A stretch of 64,000 nt of DNA from Cristatella mucedo (GCA_009760855.2 WPIO01000223.1:153501-217500), one strand, 5' to 3'. Positions 10,713 through 22,897 are shown, counted from the stretch's first letter. Made by a program: numbers and translations. The notes: generated from the letters alone by a model not told the origin.

Positions 10713-12184
10713 CTGGAATTAAATTGCATACGGGCAGATGCGGCAGGCATTGTGATGAAAAGGCTGCTTTATAATAAGAATAGCAGCAATGATAATAATA
10801 AAACATTCGTTTCGCCCCCTGAGAACTACATCTCTGTATAGGCTATAGACAAAATCTGTTGAGGAAGCTTGAGTTCTACTAAAACCTGAGTAGGGAGTAT
10901 TTCTCAAAAGTAATTCGAAGCAAGAGAATGAGTGAAAGTGGCCTAACAGTGCCTGTGGTCTTTAGAAGGATCAGCACCAGAACTCGGAGATCTTGAATGC
11001 ATATGATCTGGATGAATTATCCTACCTCAAGTAGAAGGCTTAGCAAAGAAGGCAGAGAGAAATCGGCACAAAATACTTGATTGAGATCCAGCAGTTATTC
11101 GCTAACCTAAAGGTGGTGTCTAGTTCATACTTTCTAAATTAGTATTGCATGTAGCCATGAAGATGATGCGTTTTGAACCGAATGTTGCCCGAGACAAAAG
11201 CATATCGCCGTGTGTCCACCGTCACTGCGAGACCTTTACCACCGTTCGTCGGATGTAGCCCGGCAAAGCCAGCTGCAGAAGCACTAAATTGCAAACACCG
11301 ATGAAAAAGCATGCATTTATTCTTTTTCCCCTGTACCGTCAAGATGAATCCTACGCATAAGCAAAGAAACAGTTTTGGCCGGCTGATATCCACTCTCACC
11401 ATTTGGCGAGGTTTAGAATTGTCGAGTAACGATTCCTTGTGGTGAGGGCTGATGCTGAACTGGCGACCTTTTGCTGCTCACATCGTTTTGTTTGCTGTTT
11501 TTACTATCATCGGTCGGAGAAGTGCACCGATGAGCGGGGCATCTTACGCCAGTAGATGTCGACTTTAGCTGGTTCTTTGCATACCTTGAGAGACTTTTTT
11601 AGCCTAAGGATCACAAAGCCCTGCAATATGTGAGGGTTTATCTACTTTCCATGCATGGACAGATTCTTTTGATCTTCGCTGTACACAGGCAAGCCATAAG
11701 ATTCATGACACTCGGTCCATCACGTTTTATGCAGTTATGTACAAGACTCATTTCGGCAGCACTAACTTGACCGTTAAGTTGCTAATTCTTAAGACGAAAG
11801 GGTAGTATGTTGCCTGTGCCGGCTTTAGTTCATGAGGTAAGGCAAATGGCTCCTGCAAGAGCAGCCCTCTTGCCTAATGGAACAGGACGACGAGATGACG
11901 GATGTTAATGATTGTGGGGATTTCGAATATGATGGAAAAATGGTCACTGCTATGGTATGGTTTTAGGATCTTCATTGGTCGGGCTCTTTGTTAACAGCTT
12001 TGGTGTTGTTTCTGTTACCCAATCGCACTTCTGTTGTGGCTTTGCCAACTAGTAGCTTTTCGTCCAGCTTTTTTGTCGTCTGCTCGCTGTTAATCGGTAA
12101 TAGATGACGGACTACTACTTTTAGGTGATTTTCTCCAAGTGATGCACTGTGCTAGTACCAGTCTGTGCTGTCTTCTGCTTCTAG
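10713..12184. other. No recognisable gene
   Basis: A degraded reverse LINE tail may lie at about 10780-10850. A short acidic frame (MEQDDEMTDVNDCGDFEYDG, from 11879) is followed by a GTATGG and could be an exon, but nothing else supports it. Confidence 0.3.
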
Positions 12185-12332
12185 AATAATAAAAAGTGTT
12201 TGAGCACGTGCAATTGTGAGCCATGTGAGAACCCCAAGGGTAAAGAAGGGCAGCCGGCTGCTGGGAATACGCTGTCAGCACAGCTCGATAAGATGAGCAT
12301 CAACGATCGCCAGGCTGGTAGTGGGCAAAAAG
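12185..12332 (+). CDS. Candidate Cys-containing exon, family not recognised
   Basis: A 148-nt open segment follows a pyrimidine-rich acceptor (CTGTCTTCTGCTTCTAG) and ends at a strong donor (CAAAAAG|GTATGC). It reads NNKKCLSTCNCEPCENPKG, then a polar stretch (SAQLDKMSINDRQAGSGQK). CxC..C spacing can bind metal, but no named domain is evident. It needs phase 0 upstream, which the candidate exon at 9966 does not provide, so the two cannot be joined directly. Confidence 0.25.
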
Positions 12333-12659
12333 GTATGCAAGAACTAATGTGGGCAGCTGCTGCCCTCTGGCGTCGGTTTTGTGTGGCTCTGGCTGCTGCC
12401 TGTGGCAGGGAGGGGATGCATTTCTACTGTCTCTCATCCGGTCAGCTATCCTGAGATTGTGGGACTATGCTCGTCGATGTATGCATATCTTTAGGATGGT
12501 GACATGTAATGCAATAAGTCTAGCTGCAGGCCCGCATTACCTCATCTGCCACTCGGGTTCAGTTGGGCTGTTGCCCTCGCAATTGCCCGCGGGACAGCAC
12601 CCGAGATGGACGGGCTGAATAGACCAGCTGTAGTTGAAGCCTGATCTAGCCCCGTGTGA

Positions 12660-12745
12660 CTGACTGTAAGATGTAAAGCGCCTAGAAAGAGATCGTGTTC
12701 TCTGAGGGCGCTTTGCTTAATGTGTCACTATTATTATTATTAAAA
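12660..12745 (+). mobile_element. LINE family 1 terminal tail
   Basis: GTAAAGCGCCTAGAAAGAGA followed by TTCTCTGAGGGCGCTTT and ATT repeats; only the terminal stem-loop and tail remain. Confidence 0.75.
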
Positions 12746-12889
12746 TTAAGCGCTAGCATGTCTATTGCTATTTCTAGCAAACTGGCTTGGGAATCACAGA
12801 AGCACAGCCGACAGACCTGTGACAAACTTGAGAATAGCCACACAATAATGAGTTCACGAGCAGCAGCATACTGCTGGTACAGCTACTAA

Positions 12890-12980
12890 TGAGAATCACT
12901 AAGCATTTATACAGCATCCGTAGAGAATTAGAGCTCTCTGTAGGCACTTGACATATGCTGGAAAGGAAGCATGTAAATCG
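12890..12980 (-). mobile_element. Degraded LINE tail
   Basis: The reverse reading keeps a diverged AGAGAGC...CTCTACGG core with flanking GTGCCTA and GCTG. It is old and weakly supported. Confidence 0.35.
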
Positions 12981-15900
12981 ATTAGTAAAACCCAATGCCA
13001 TTTGTCACTTCCCTCCACTACAATGACAGAGAAATGTTTCCCGATTTAGATACTGCGTTGAATCTATGTGACCTTGTTAGTAGTCACATGCTTTCTTTTT
13101 GAGCTCGAGATTTAGCTGCTTTTTTGCCGGGCATCCAAGAAAATTCTCTGATTACCCAAACAAATTTACAGCCACTTCAGCGGCGGCCGTACTGCACGGA
13201 CGTTTTTGCGTCTAAGTAGGTGTGGAAGTCGTCAGAGATTCCTCTCCAAGTTCTAAAATGTTAACACAAGTTTGACTTTTGAACCAATTTTTTTAGGAAT
13301 TTGTTTGCTGCTGGCCTTAACTGAAACGTTAGGCTCTGTCACACAATTTCAGTCGGCTTTATTGCCCATTAGGAGCGTTGAAACCCATAGCCTCTGTAAC
13401 CTTTGATTAGGCTAGGGGTCAGGCTACAAGGTTACAGTGTTAAGATCGTTCAGCAGCAAACAGCGTCGTTAGTCGGTAACCCTTCCACGAAGATTTCGGG
13501 GGGGGGGGGCTGACTCTTGCACATTGCAAGCTTCCTCCAGTGTCGAGTCTGTTGTCGTAGTTATTGCAGTCTAAATTGTTCTAATTGTCGTAGTTATTGC
13601 AACTCAGAGTGACCTAACATAACTGTGAGACTGGCCGTCTTCTAGGTTTGTTCCTTGGCTCCATTATTTAATTAGTAATTATTAGTTATTAATTATTAAT
13701 AATTAATAACTCTATTTATTTAGCATTATTAATAGCACTCCCGTCGTTTATATTAGCTATGTGCGTCGATGCACGCTGTGCATTCCACGTGAACGTGCTC
13801 TGCCTTGCATTTGCCAGCTTGCTCGGTCGTCTCTTGCTGCTGCTGCTGCTGCTGCTCTACTCGCTGCAACTCGTCTTTGTTGCAGACTGAACGAAGTGAC
13901 AGCGTAGCACGCTGCTGCCTTCAGGTGCGGATGACTTTCACAATCCCGAGGCATGCGTGTCGTCGTGGGCTGACTTTGTGCTGCCCAAAGTGATCTTTAG
14001 TGTCGGTTAACTATGTAGCATACGTGTTTAATTGGTTAGGGAATCCACGGCTGCCAACGAGCTTGGCCGAAGTGTGTGTAGACACTGTGTCTCGTGTTGA
14101 CTTGAGTGTTCAGGAGAGGAATACAGTTTTAGTATGGCACATTCGCTTGCTTGACTAATGACTAGTGGTTTTGAGATGCTGAGGGGGAAAATAAAATTGT
14201 CTTACTTTTACATGACTCATTTGTCATTCGACTTTGACTTAGTTTTTATGTTTCCAGTCGTATCTAAGGTAGATTGTAGTGAAGCACCTGCTTGGTGGGA
14301 CGATAGTTATTATTCGTATCTGGAATTCGAATTTGATGCGGACTGGGATTTCTTAAGTAGGCAACGAGAAGTGTTTGTTGCAAGCGTACGTTTAGCACGA
14401 GCAATGTAATGTTATTTATTGAACTTCCTTCTGTAACTCCTCAAAGCTACGAATAGTGGCAGAGCCACGGGAGTGGCAGGTGACCAGTTCCCCGGCCGCT
14501 GGCCAACACTTTAAAGGACAACATCGAAACAAGAGAAAAATGTATTAGTGGTTATTATTTGTGCTGAGTAAATTAAGAAATTGAAATAATGCAATAATTT
14601 ATTTGCTTAGTTCCAATAGAGAACTGAATCTCTAGCTTCAACGTATGCAGCAGTGCTCAACCCCCCCCCCCATCCCACCTCGGCCGTCAAAGGCAAGCAC
14701 CTTGACGTCTGTCGTCAAAAGCGAATTCCTTGACTCCAGGGCCAAATCACACCAAGTGTAGCCGTAGAAATTCGTCTACGTCGATAGCAGCGTACTAGCT
14801 GAATGCCGTTGGAGTCAGGAAACACATTTTGGCACGAATCCATTGGCTGGGCTGGCTGAGTAAGGGAGAATTTGGATGACGTTGTCGGATGCAAAGATCA
14901 TTCTTGCGGCCTCGTTGACAACTAATTACAGCTCTCCATCAAAGGCCGCGATAGCTGAGGGCAGCAACAATATCTCAGCCCAGCCAGCCGACAGAGAGAA
15001 TAAAGAGCCAGTAAGACTTGCAGCAAGCAATTTCTAATAAGTTGCCGCTAATAACTAATAGAGCGACTTTCGTGACTGGCCGTGAAAGCTGTCTTCTGAT
15101 CAAAGGTATACAAAACATAGATCGCCGAAGATGAAATCCAGATTCTGAACGACAGTTAATCGTCTCACGGCCATTCCACCGATTAAAAGCTCACAGACGT
15201 TGTCTAGTTACAAGCTGGCAATACAAACCACGATGCTTTCAGTTTTTGCCATCGCTGTGTTTTAGAATGTGGGTCTACGCCCAGGACCTCGTGTGCAAGC
15301 GAATAAAGGAACGCCGTCGGCCGCTGAAGCTAGAACCCGAGCAGCACTCTGGCGATCGCAGAGCGCGCGGCTGATTGCAAAGCCATATCATGCAATCGAT
15401 CCTTTCTTTACGAGAGAGATATGTTCTAAGAAAGATAGACCACAAAAAGTTAAACAAAAGATTTACACAACTGAGGCAGGAAAGTTAAGTGCCACTTGAA
15501 ACGGCACACATTCTCACCGAGCACGACCGACTTGGCCAGCAGCAGGACGGAGTGGCGTGGCCCCACTGCTGGGCTTGGATGAAAAAATAAATATCAGCAC
15601 AACACTACCCCGAAATGCTTACCCAAGGTCTATACAAAGTCTCAGTAACCAAATTAGTGAATTGGGCTTAGCAACATGGGCCTTGACCAAAAGCACTGTT
15701 CCTACCATAAAGACACCGAGTCCAGTCCCCGGATGTGCACGATCTTTATCGTATAGGCTAGGTCTGTTTTTAACAGCTGAATCACTTCTGTCGACAGAAG
15801 CTTTAGTATCCGAGCAAGGTTGCTGCTCTGGCTCTGTTAGTGCAAGAAGGCTCGTGCTGTAGCTTTAATGATAGAAGGAGATTCAAGCCCCACATTCCGA

Positions 15901-16689
15901 TCCTCCAGTCCGCGTGGAATGCCCTCGATTAAGATTTACTGTGGCAGCAGAGCTTAAATGATTGACGTATGTGACGCATACTGCAAAGCAAATAAGGGGT
16001 GAGGTTTTGTCAGATTGTTTCTTGAGAGAAGCGACCCAAGTTTGATTCGCCGTCAACCCAATTTAAGATTCTAGGTCTTTTATTGAATTAAATTCCAAAA
16101 GCTGTATTAATTCCATGTCAAACAGTTCTTCATCAAAGTTAATGTTCGGGCTTTGGCCAATAATAATAACGTCTTTCGTAATACACCCTAACAGAACCTG
16201 ATTTTATTCAGGCGCTACTAAACTACCAGCAACCGAAGCGATGACAAAGAGTCAAGGAGGTTTCGAGGTATCGTTGTCAGACAAGCATGCGAAAGCCCGA
16301 CGAGACGGCACTCGGCGGCCGCTGGTTTGTATTATGCCATGAATAATGCAAATTTGAGACGCGGAGCAAAAAACAGCAGGAACAAAAAGATAAGTTGTCC
16401 CTGGGGCGATGGGAAACACGAGCGGAACAGATGTATCTTAAGCTGGTAATTGTATCCAGAAAGCTCAAACATTGTATGAATGATATATTTGACGTGCCGG
16501 GCAGACTTTACCCTGTGAATGCCTACAAGCTTTTTTGGACTCAGCCAGCAGTAACTTGCAACATTAAACATAACTGGCCAGTAATCTGTGATTATGAATC
16601 GGTAGAAATGCGAACCACTAGATAAAGTCAAGGTTCGACAAAATCTGTGCCGTTTTAAATAGATTTCAATCGTTTCACAATTTACCTGT
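12981..16689. other. No recognisable gene; scattered simple sequence
   Basis: Contains a G run at 13499-13510, an AT palindrome-rich patch at 13665-13735, a (CTG)n stretch at 13838-13853 and a C run at about 14661. The plus frame at 14158-14409 (rich in Tyr, Asp and Trp) and the frames at 15269-15860 have no matching splice pattern that I can support. Confidence 0.4.
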
Positions 16690-17100
16690 AACGCGATACT
16701 TGTAGAAATAGGAGGAACTCGCTTCTCGCATTACCATTCTTACAAAAGACCTGCGAAGATTAAGCTCGTCTTCGAGCCCTGTGTATAAATGGGCACCGAA
16801 TCGACTTCAAGATCCTCTCTCTGACCTACCGGTCGCTTCACTCGCTTGCACCAGGCTACCTAAAAAAAAACTCGCTCTCAGTGTGCTCTGGAGCTACCCG
16901 CTTCTCGGCTTCTACTCGTCTTGTCGTTTCTCGCTATAAATTGACATCTTTCGCTGGTCGAACCTGTTCCAGAGTAGGCTACCACAAGATGACCTTCAGC
17001 GACTCTTCATGCCTACGGGCATTATCCAAACGAGCCAGCCAGGATGCAGTCCGTCCGTTGGCCCAATGCTTCTATCAATTCAGCAGTGGCCCCGCCTGAC
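16690..17100 (+). mobile_element. Fragment of another LINE (C-terminal coding part)
   Basis: From about 16798 a plus frame reads [20 protein letters not shown] then YLKKN, the usual RIDFK...LAP.YL signature of CR1/L2 C-termini. It continues into a frame with SGATRFSASTRLVVSRYK. The wording differs from LINE families 1 and 2 in this window, so this is a third lineage. Confidence 0.6.
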
Positions 17101-17639
17101 TCACTGAAACATCCTGATTACTATAGTCGTAGTATATCAGGCCGGCCGCCCTACGACACGCTCTCTCACAAATGCTCTCGGGAGCTACTGCTTGGCGCTC
17201 AGTTCCGCTCGTTGAAGATCGATTACTTGCGAATGTGTTTTGCTCAGCGGTTTAACGCTCTAAAAATGAAACGGGGCCTTCAGTTCATAGGCACTGAAAG
17301 TCTGGAACTCACGTCTGCCTTATGTCACCGCCTGCATTAACTAAAGCAGTGAACTGTCTAATGGGAAGTTCAATCCAGAAAGCATCAGATATCAGGATGA
17401 CAGGCCAAAGTCTTGACTTTGCCAGCAAAGCCTATACTATTTTTGCTCTGGTCCAAAACGATTTCTGTATTGCCGTCAAATTTGGTCACGAGCTAAAAGG
17501 CTCCTTGCACGATATCGCGTGAAAGGATAACGCCGAAGGCTAGGCGGAGGAGACACAGCCGGCTTCTTACCAAGCGGTGTAGCCTATTGCCGACTGCGAC
17601 TCGGTGCGCGTCTACGAGCGATAGGAGGTGACCGCGTAA
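17101..17639. other. No recognisable gene
   Basis: Probably a continuation of degraded LINE or intergenic sequence. Nothing is clearly supported. Confidence 0.3.
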
Positions 17640-18310
17640 AAGAGTGTTCGTGGCGCCAACCTACTTGCCGTTACTATTGGATCGTGAGCTCGTGGCGTGT
17701 ATTGGAAAGAGATACACGCACGACTAGCGGGATTTTACTTGACTTTATTTGCAAGCGCACAATGTCTCTGCGCGTCTAGTTCAGTTGTATCCTCAAACTC
17801 CTCGCAAGCTCTCATCGAAACAAGCGCTCTTACAGGGGAAAAGCCAACTCGCACTTAGGCCAACTGCGTCTGTACTGGGCGCAGCCCAAATAGACGGAAG
17901 GCCTGAAGAACCGGAACCTAAACCCTGACCGGGGAACTAGGATTTTGCCTCCACCTTTTGCCAAGGCAGGAATACCTCCACCTCCGACAAGGCGGGAATA
18001 CCTCGGACCATGACTCCTGACCGGAGAACTAGGGCTCTGCTTCCACCTTTGCAAAGGTATGAGTACTGGGGGCCGCTTTGCCTACGAAGAAATATCTTCT
18101 CTCCACTGCACCAGACTAACGCTAGTTCGCTGCGGCAAATCCGTACGCCGGAACCACGCGCGCGCGCGCAAAATGCGAACCACGGGCGCTGTACGACTGT
18201 ATCCACTGGCTTCCGCCGAATTCTGCTGGCGCTGACTCATTTCTGTCTCGTCGATCACGGGTCTGAACAGCCTACCGCCTCCATCGTTTCCAAAAGAAAA
18301 CCAGTCTCAC
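17640..18310 (-). repeat. Dispersed repeat R3, reverse copy
   Basis: In reverse it matches 21940-22450: shared strings include GTGGAAGC.GAGCCCTAGT, TTCTCC.GTCAGG and CTTGC.AATAAAG followed by AGTAAAATCCC. It includes an internal direct repeat (CCTGACCGG.GAACTAGG at about 17926 and 18017). The AATAAA near one end could be a polyadenylation signal of a retroelement, but no coding sequence remains. Confidence 0.55.
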
Positions 18311-18583
18311 ACCTGTCCGCCGGCTGAGGGTGGCGGCGACGGCCTTCAGCCCGCGAGGAGAGGATTGACAGGCTAGCCGTCATCAATCAGCCGCTCCTGC
18401 GGGGAGCAGCATGCTACAGCTATTGAGCCGCTCGGCTCGCGTTGAGCCCTTCCTATCTCACCGCATTGCGCCCTAAAATTGAGCCTGGCTGGCACCGTGC
18501 TATAATAGTATCAGGATTTGCCGTACAAAACTTATTACATCGTCGCTGGCGTCCACGAGATTGCAAATTTTTATGGTAAAATA

Positions 18584-18800
18584 TCTATACACACTAAAAA
18601 TAATTGACTGTTTTCAATATTTTTAAATGGCACCTCAATATAATAATAATGAAAGAGCCAATGCCCAAGACGAGCGAATGACCAATGTCCAATGTCTATG
18701 CACACTAAAAATAATTGGCTATTTTTACTATTTTTAAATGGCACCACAATATAGTAATAATGAAAGAGCCAATGTCCAACAAGAACCAATGTCCTGAGAA
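18584..18800. repeat. Tandem repeat, period about 111 bp, two units
   Basis: TCTATACACACTAAAAATAA recurs 111 bp later as TCTATGCACACTAAAAATAA. The units share TTTTTAAATGGCACC and AATAATGAAAGAGCCAATG. Confidence 0.85.
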
Positions 18801-18841
18801 TTTTCGCAAAGTGCCGCTAGCGGTTTGTAGAATTTGAGTAA

Positions 18842-19155
18842 TTTAGTTCCCCCCACACAGTAGGCAATGTATCGCCGTCTGTAACTCCACAAACAAAGCC
18901 ACCAAGACTATGTGGGTGAAACGCAGGAGAGAGTTTTGTATGGCGCACTCACAGCGTGAGTGGCTCTCCGTACGCATTCGATAGCCAACAGACGGCATCT
19001 CACGAAACAAAGAAAAAGTGCGAAGCATAGCTGAGTCAGGAGAGCAGTCGAGGTAGTGAGTCGAATGGAAGTAGCAGCTCAGGACGGCTGGAAACGATGT
19101 GCTATAGTATTCAGCAGGAGAGTAATTGTCGTTGAGTAAGGTAGACACGGTCATG
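18842..19155 (-). mobile_element. LINE family 2 3' fragment
   Basis: In reverse it matches the 3' end of the LINE at 58.0-59.97 kb: CTACTTCCAT..., TGCTGAATACTATAGC, GTGAGTGCGCCATACAAAAC and GGAGTTACAGACGG. It is 5'-truncated. Confidence 0.75.
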
Positions 19156-19169
19156 GCCGGACCAGTTTT

Positions 19170-19430
19170 ACTAGTCCGACAGTCTGTGTGGAAGCACATT
19201 GTGCATTGTTAAAGCTCGGATCCACGGCATGCGGAGGCCGCAACCTTGACCTACGAGTGCTGCTCCGGCCTTCCGTGGCCTGTGGGGGACCACTTCGGCA
19301 GTCGTTACGATCAGGAGGTTTCGTGCTTGGCCCACTTTTCCCACAATGTATGCTCTACCGCTTGCCGATTTAATCGCCAAGCACAATCTAGGCTCACATT
19401 ACTCAGCAGATGACAAACAGCCACGCCCGT
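19170..19430 (+). mobile_element. Degraded LINE family 1 reverse transcriptase fragment
   Basis: Plus-strand fragments keep VLGPLFP, LPLADLIAKHNLGSHYSADD and the region around it, corresponding to VLGPVLF...[12 protein letters not shown] in intact copies. Frames are broken. Confidence 0.65.
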
Positions 19431-19958
19431 ACATTGATTGTCTTCCAACACGGAAATCTCACTCACTTCCGCATCGATGCGTGTTGCATATATTCGTACT
19501 CAAATGTCAACAACATTTCTCAAATTTAACGCTAATATAACCAATTCACTGTTAGCTAGAGTGCTTAGCGGAAGCCATCCGCTGGCTCATGTATTGAATA
19601 GCTACACGGTTTTATTATCAACAAGATAAATTTCCACAGTAGATGGGATGTGATTTAGTTCTCTGGGTGCTCTGTGTAAATTAATACATGCTGTACGCCA
19701 TGTTAATTATTAAATGCCGTATGCCAATTTCCTAGTATCACATATTTGATATATATATATATATATATTATGATCGTACTATATTATGAATTTACTAAAA
19801 TAATACTGCACGTCATGGCTGATGCTGGACGCTTGCAACCCGTGTGTTTCGCTAGAACAAGTAGAAGCTTATGTAGCGTTTATGGTCCAACAGGTTTTGT
19901 GCACACGGCGAATACAATCGCTGGGGATAGCCTCAGCAGCTTCACTTGGTTAAGACAG

Positions 19959-19993
19959 GAGAGAGAGAGTGAAAGAGAGTGAAAGAGAGAGTT

Positions 19994-20029
<36 letters not shown>

Positions 20030-20163
20030 CGAGAGAGAGAGCGAGAGAGAGACAGAGGGAGAGAGAGAGAGCGAGAGAGGGAGAGAGAGAGGGGGAGAGA
20101 GAGAGAGGGGGGGAGAGAGAGAGGGAGAGAGAGAGAGGGGAGAGAGAGAGAGAGTGAGAAAGA
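19959..20163. repeat. (AG)n compound microsatellite
   Basis: About 200 bp of AG repeats interrupted by CGAG and GGGG units. The long Arg/Glu and Leu/Ser open frames across it are artefacts. Confidence 0.95.
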
Positions 20164-20204
20164 GGATAGCATCCGAACGGGCAGGCCGATCAGCGGTAAT
20201 AGTA

Positions 20205-20440
20205 ATGACAATAATGATAATAATTCACTTGATAAAGCGCCCTCGGAGAACTCAATCTCTTTCGAGGCACTTCACAGTTGTTGCAAAAGAAGCACGATCG
20301 AATGGTCAGTGGTAGCATGTTCAATGAACAACAATAATAACATAGTTAGGGGTGACATGCACAGGGTCAGCATGCAAGTATGGTTAGTGACAGCATCTGC
20401 AGTGTCGGCAAGCATAAGCACGTAAAGAACGAATCGCGGG
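20205..20440 (-). mobile_element. LINE family 1 3' end, reverse
   Basis: AATAATTCACTTGATAAAGC, then GCCCTCGGAGAACTCAATCT and 3' UTR words (ATGCTGACCCTGTGCATGTC in reverse). Confidence 0.8.
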
Positions 20441-20543
20441 GATTAGAATCTATGGAGCAAGCGGAATAAAATCAATTCGTCAAATGACGCTTTCCGCCAT
20501 TTAAAGTGTCGGTGGCAGCTAGGCGAAGTAGGCGGTGGCACAG

Positions 20544-20746
20544 TGGTGCCGAGTGACCCATCACACCCAGGAAGTCTGACATTGCGTGAAGGAGAGCAGC
20601 AGCGTCTGCAGCCGCGTGATAAGTCACGTGATAAGTCAGCACCACGGTGGATGCTGTCTGAGCCTGCTGCTTCTGCTGTTGTAGTTAGTGCAGCAGCACC
20701 GGCCACCAATGTATGCCCCACCTGCAGCGGGTTGTTGAGCAACTGA
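20544..20746 (+). CDS. Candidate terminal exon, family not recognised
   Basis: After an acceptor-like GGCGGTGGCACAG a frame stays open for about 67 codons to a TGA. It is polar at first (SLTLREGEQQRLQPRDKSRD), then Ala-rich, and ends with CPTCSGLLSN. The codon mix looks protein-like, and a stop shortly after a CxxC motif would suit a last exon. No homologue comes to mind and no preceding exon of matching phase was found. Confidence 0.2.
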
Positions 20747-20834
20747 CTCGGTGCAGCGTCCGGCCTTTGATGTAAGTGTGGGTGTGGCCCGTCACAGATG
20801 CACTCCCTATCTGTGGGAGTGAGTCGGCCAGCTT

Positions 20835-21020
20835 GTAAAAAAAAAAAAATCCTAGCTGATTAAACAGCCTCTTTTTGTATAGCGCCAGAAGAGCCTTTAC
20901 AGCTATCACCACCGCTTGCAGTGGCGATAAAGAATCGCCCACCACAGGAATCGAACCCACGACCTCGGGACCGAGGTCGTGAAAGCAACCGCCTTACCTA
21001 GTGTGCTATCACGGCTGCAC
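20835..21020 (-). mobile_element. tRNA-SINE family A
   Basis: In reverse it reads as A-box (TAGCACACTAGGTAAGG), palindrome CACGACCTCGG/CCGAGGTCGTG, B-box (GGTTCGATTCC), then GCGGTGGTGATAGC, GTAAAGGCTCTTCTGGCGC, AAGAGGCTGTTTAATCAGC and a T run. It is a full-length SINE with a pol III-type head, not a functional tRNA gene. Confidence 0.8.
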
Positions 21021-21029
21021 CCGTTAAAT

Positions 21030-21530
21030 GAATTAAGATCGAGTCTCGGAGTCGCAGCAATACAACATGGCCAATAGGCATAGGCATAGCGTCCGGTGCA
21101 GCGGCTCCTTGCTCTGTCAGATATGTGTCGTACAAGACGCTCTGGCAGTGCACAAACGACGACACACGCAAACGCGAGCTCCGGGGATGCTTCAAAACCG
21201 TATATTCGGACGACGCTCGCCGAAGCCGAAAAGCAGCGCACAGCCGTACTCTCATGCTCCCACGTTGACGCTACCGTTGCCGGTCCGAGCTCGTCCTGCT
21301 TCTGCTGTTCAGCGACAGCTCGTCGACTGCGGGTGGACAAGCCGCAGCTGTGTGCCGGATCGTACCAACGCTACATGCAATAAGTAATCGATGGGAGGTT
21401 AGAGGACGGCAGCTGCATAACGTCCTTCGTCTAAGCGACAGTCAGCCGCAGCAATGAATGCAGCTCAAGCTACCCTTTCAACGTCCTGTCCTACCGGCGA
21501 TATGTACACCGCCAGCCTGAATCAGTTTTA
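21030..21530. other. No recognisable gene
   Basis: GC-rich mixed sequence. Several overlapping open frames on both strands, none with domain or splice support. Confidence 0.3.
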
Positions 21531-21535
21531 GAGCA

Positions 21536-21935
21536 CATGAGAACTGCTCAGCAGGAAACACCTCTGTTTAGAGCAAGAGGACGCAGCCATCGTAGTAGGG
21601 CAATGAGGTGGTTGATATTGGCTGGAGCATATAGTTCCTGCATATAGTTTCAATTTGAGAATAGGGCAACGCTTGCCCAAGGTCGCTGTCACCGCCAGCC
21701 ACCCCAGATTTATTGGACGGTTTCCGTGAGAACAAAAGAAGTGGGTGAAGAGCATCTGTGTTCTTGAGCTATGAGCGAGGGGACGCAGAGGTCGGTGAGG
21801 TGATTGATATTTGGTTGGCTGAATTGTCAACCCCATTGTCCCAGCTAGTTATGTAATGATAGGGCGGCGCTCGCTAGAAGTCTCTTCTTCATCTTCGGTT
21901 CCGTCTCGACGCCGTCGCCGGTAGTTGCCGGACTC
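21536..21935. repeat. Dispersed repeat R4
   Basis: Reverse-complement match to 63660-63990: AGGGCAACGCTTGCCCA, GGACGGTTTCCGTGAGAACA, GTTGACA-type strings and GGTTCCGTCTCGACGCCG. An internal partial duplication (GAGGACGCAG...GAGGTGGTTGATATTGGCTG and a diverged repeat about 190 bp on) is visible. Origin unknown. Confidence 0.55.
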
Positions 21936-21939
21936 GTTT

Positions 21940-22450
21940 CTATGAAAGCGAGGGAGGAGGGCGAGGTTCACCGGCGATTGAGGGACAGGACGAGGCAGCG
22001 CAGGAAGGGATCAGTGGACGCCAGCGAATACGGTCGTATAGCGCCCGTGCTCGCATTTTTATGTTTCTTCTGTGTTTTGTGTGTGTTTGTGCGTGCTCGT
22101 GGTCTCACCAAGAGTGCTTGGTGGTGTAGTGCATGAGGTATTCCCGCTGCAAGGTGGAAGCGGAGCCCTAGTTCTCCAGTCAGGGCGTAGGCTCCAGTTC
22201 GGGCTCCTCGTCTTATTTGGGTCGTTTCCCACAATAGACTCTGGTAGCCTAAGTGCGGGGACGTGTTTCCTCCGCAAGGGTGCTTGTGCTGCTGATAGCG
22301 CGAGAGGAGTGTAAAGATAAAACTGAGCTAGACGCACAGTGACTTTGCGCGCTTGCGAATAAAGCTCAGTAAAATCCCCAATTTGTATGTCTCGCTTTCC
22401 AAGTCACGCCGCGGATTCGCGACCCCCTTTAGTAACGAGAAGTAGGTCAG
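21940..22450 (+). repeat. Dispersed repeat R3, forward copy
   Basis: Inverted relative to 17640-18310; see that entry. It directly abuts R4, so R3 and R4 may be parts of one larger element. Confidence 0.5.
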
Positions 22451-22584
22451 CGCCAGTAACGCTTGCTTTGTGGCGGCCTGCTTATTGCGTGTAGGCGCTC
22501 ACCGAACGGCATTGGGCGCTAGGTTACGCCGCTAGGTAAGCGGCAGGTTAAGCAAATCTAGTTAACCTTGTTATGCTCGTTGAC

Positions 22585-22705
22585 ATTTCGCATGCTGCCA
22601 CTAATAACTTGATCGTGCTTTGTTTACAGCATATGTAAATTGCCTAGACAGAGATTTAGTTCTCTGAGGGTGCTACACAAGCGTAGTATTATAATTAGCC
22701 GACAG
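22585..22705 (+). mobile_element. LINE family 1 tail
   Basis: GTAAATTGCCTAGACAGAGA with TTCTCTGAGGGTGCTACAC; ATT tail degraded. Confidence 0.65.
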
Positions 22706-22897
22706 CTGCAGTATCCGCCGCCCACGCAGCCGGAAGGGGAAATGGTACTCGTTGCAGGAAAAAAGGCAAAAGAGATCCAGCCTGCGTGCTTCCAAACCTT
22801 CTGCTGCGTGTTGTGTGGTTCGCATGGGTCGGCGCTGGCGGCTGTGGCCCCGCTATTCACGTTTGGAGGTCGGGCTCCGCAGCGCATACTGACCGGA

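Noticed and set aside
19942-20425. Open frames rich in Arg/Glu (plus) and Leu/Ser (minus)
   Set aside because: AG microsatellite translated on both strands.
21009-21340. Overlapping open frames on both strands
   Set aside because: No domain, and their extent reflects low stop density in GC-rich sequence.
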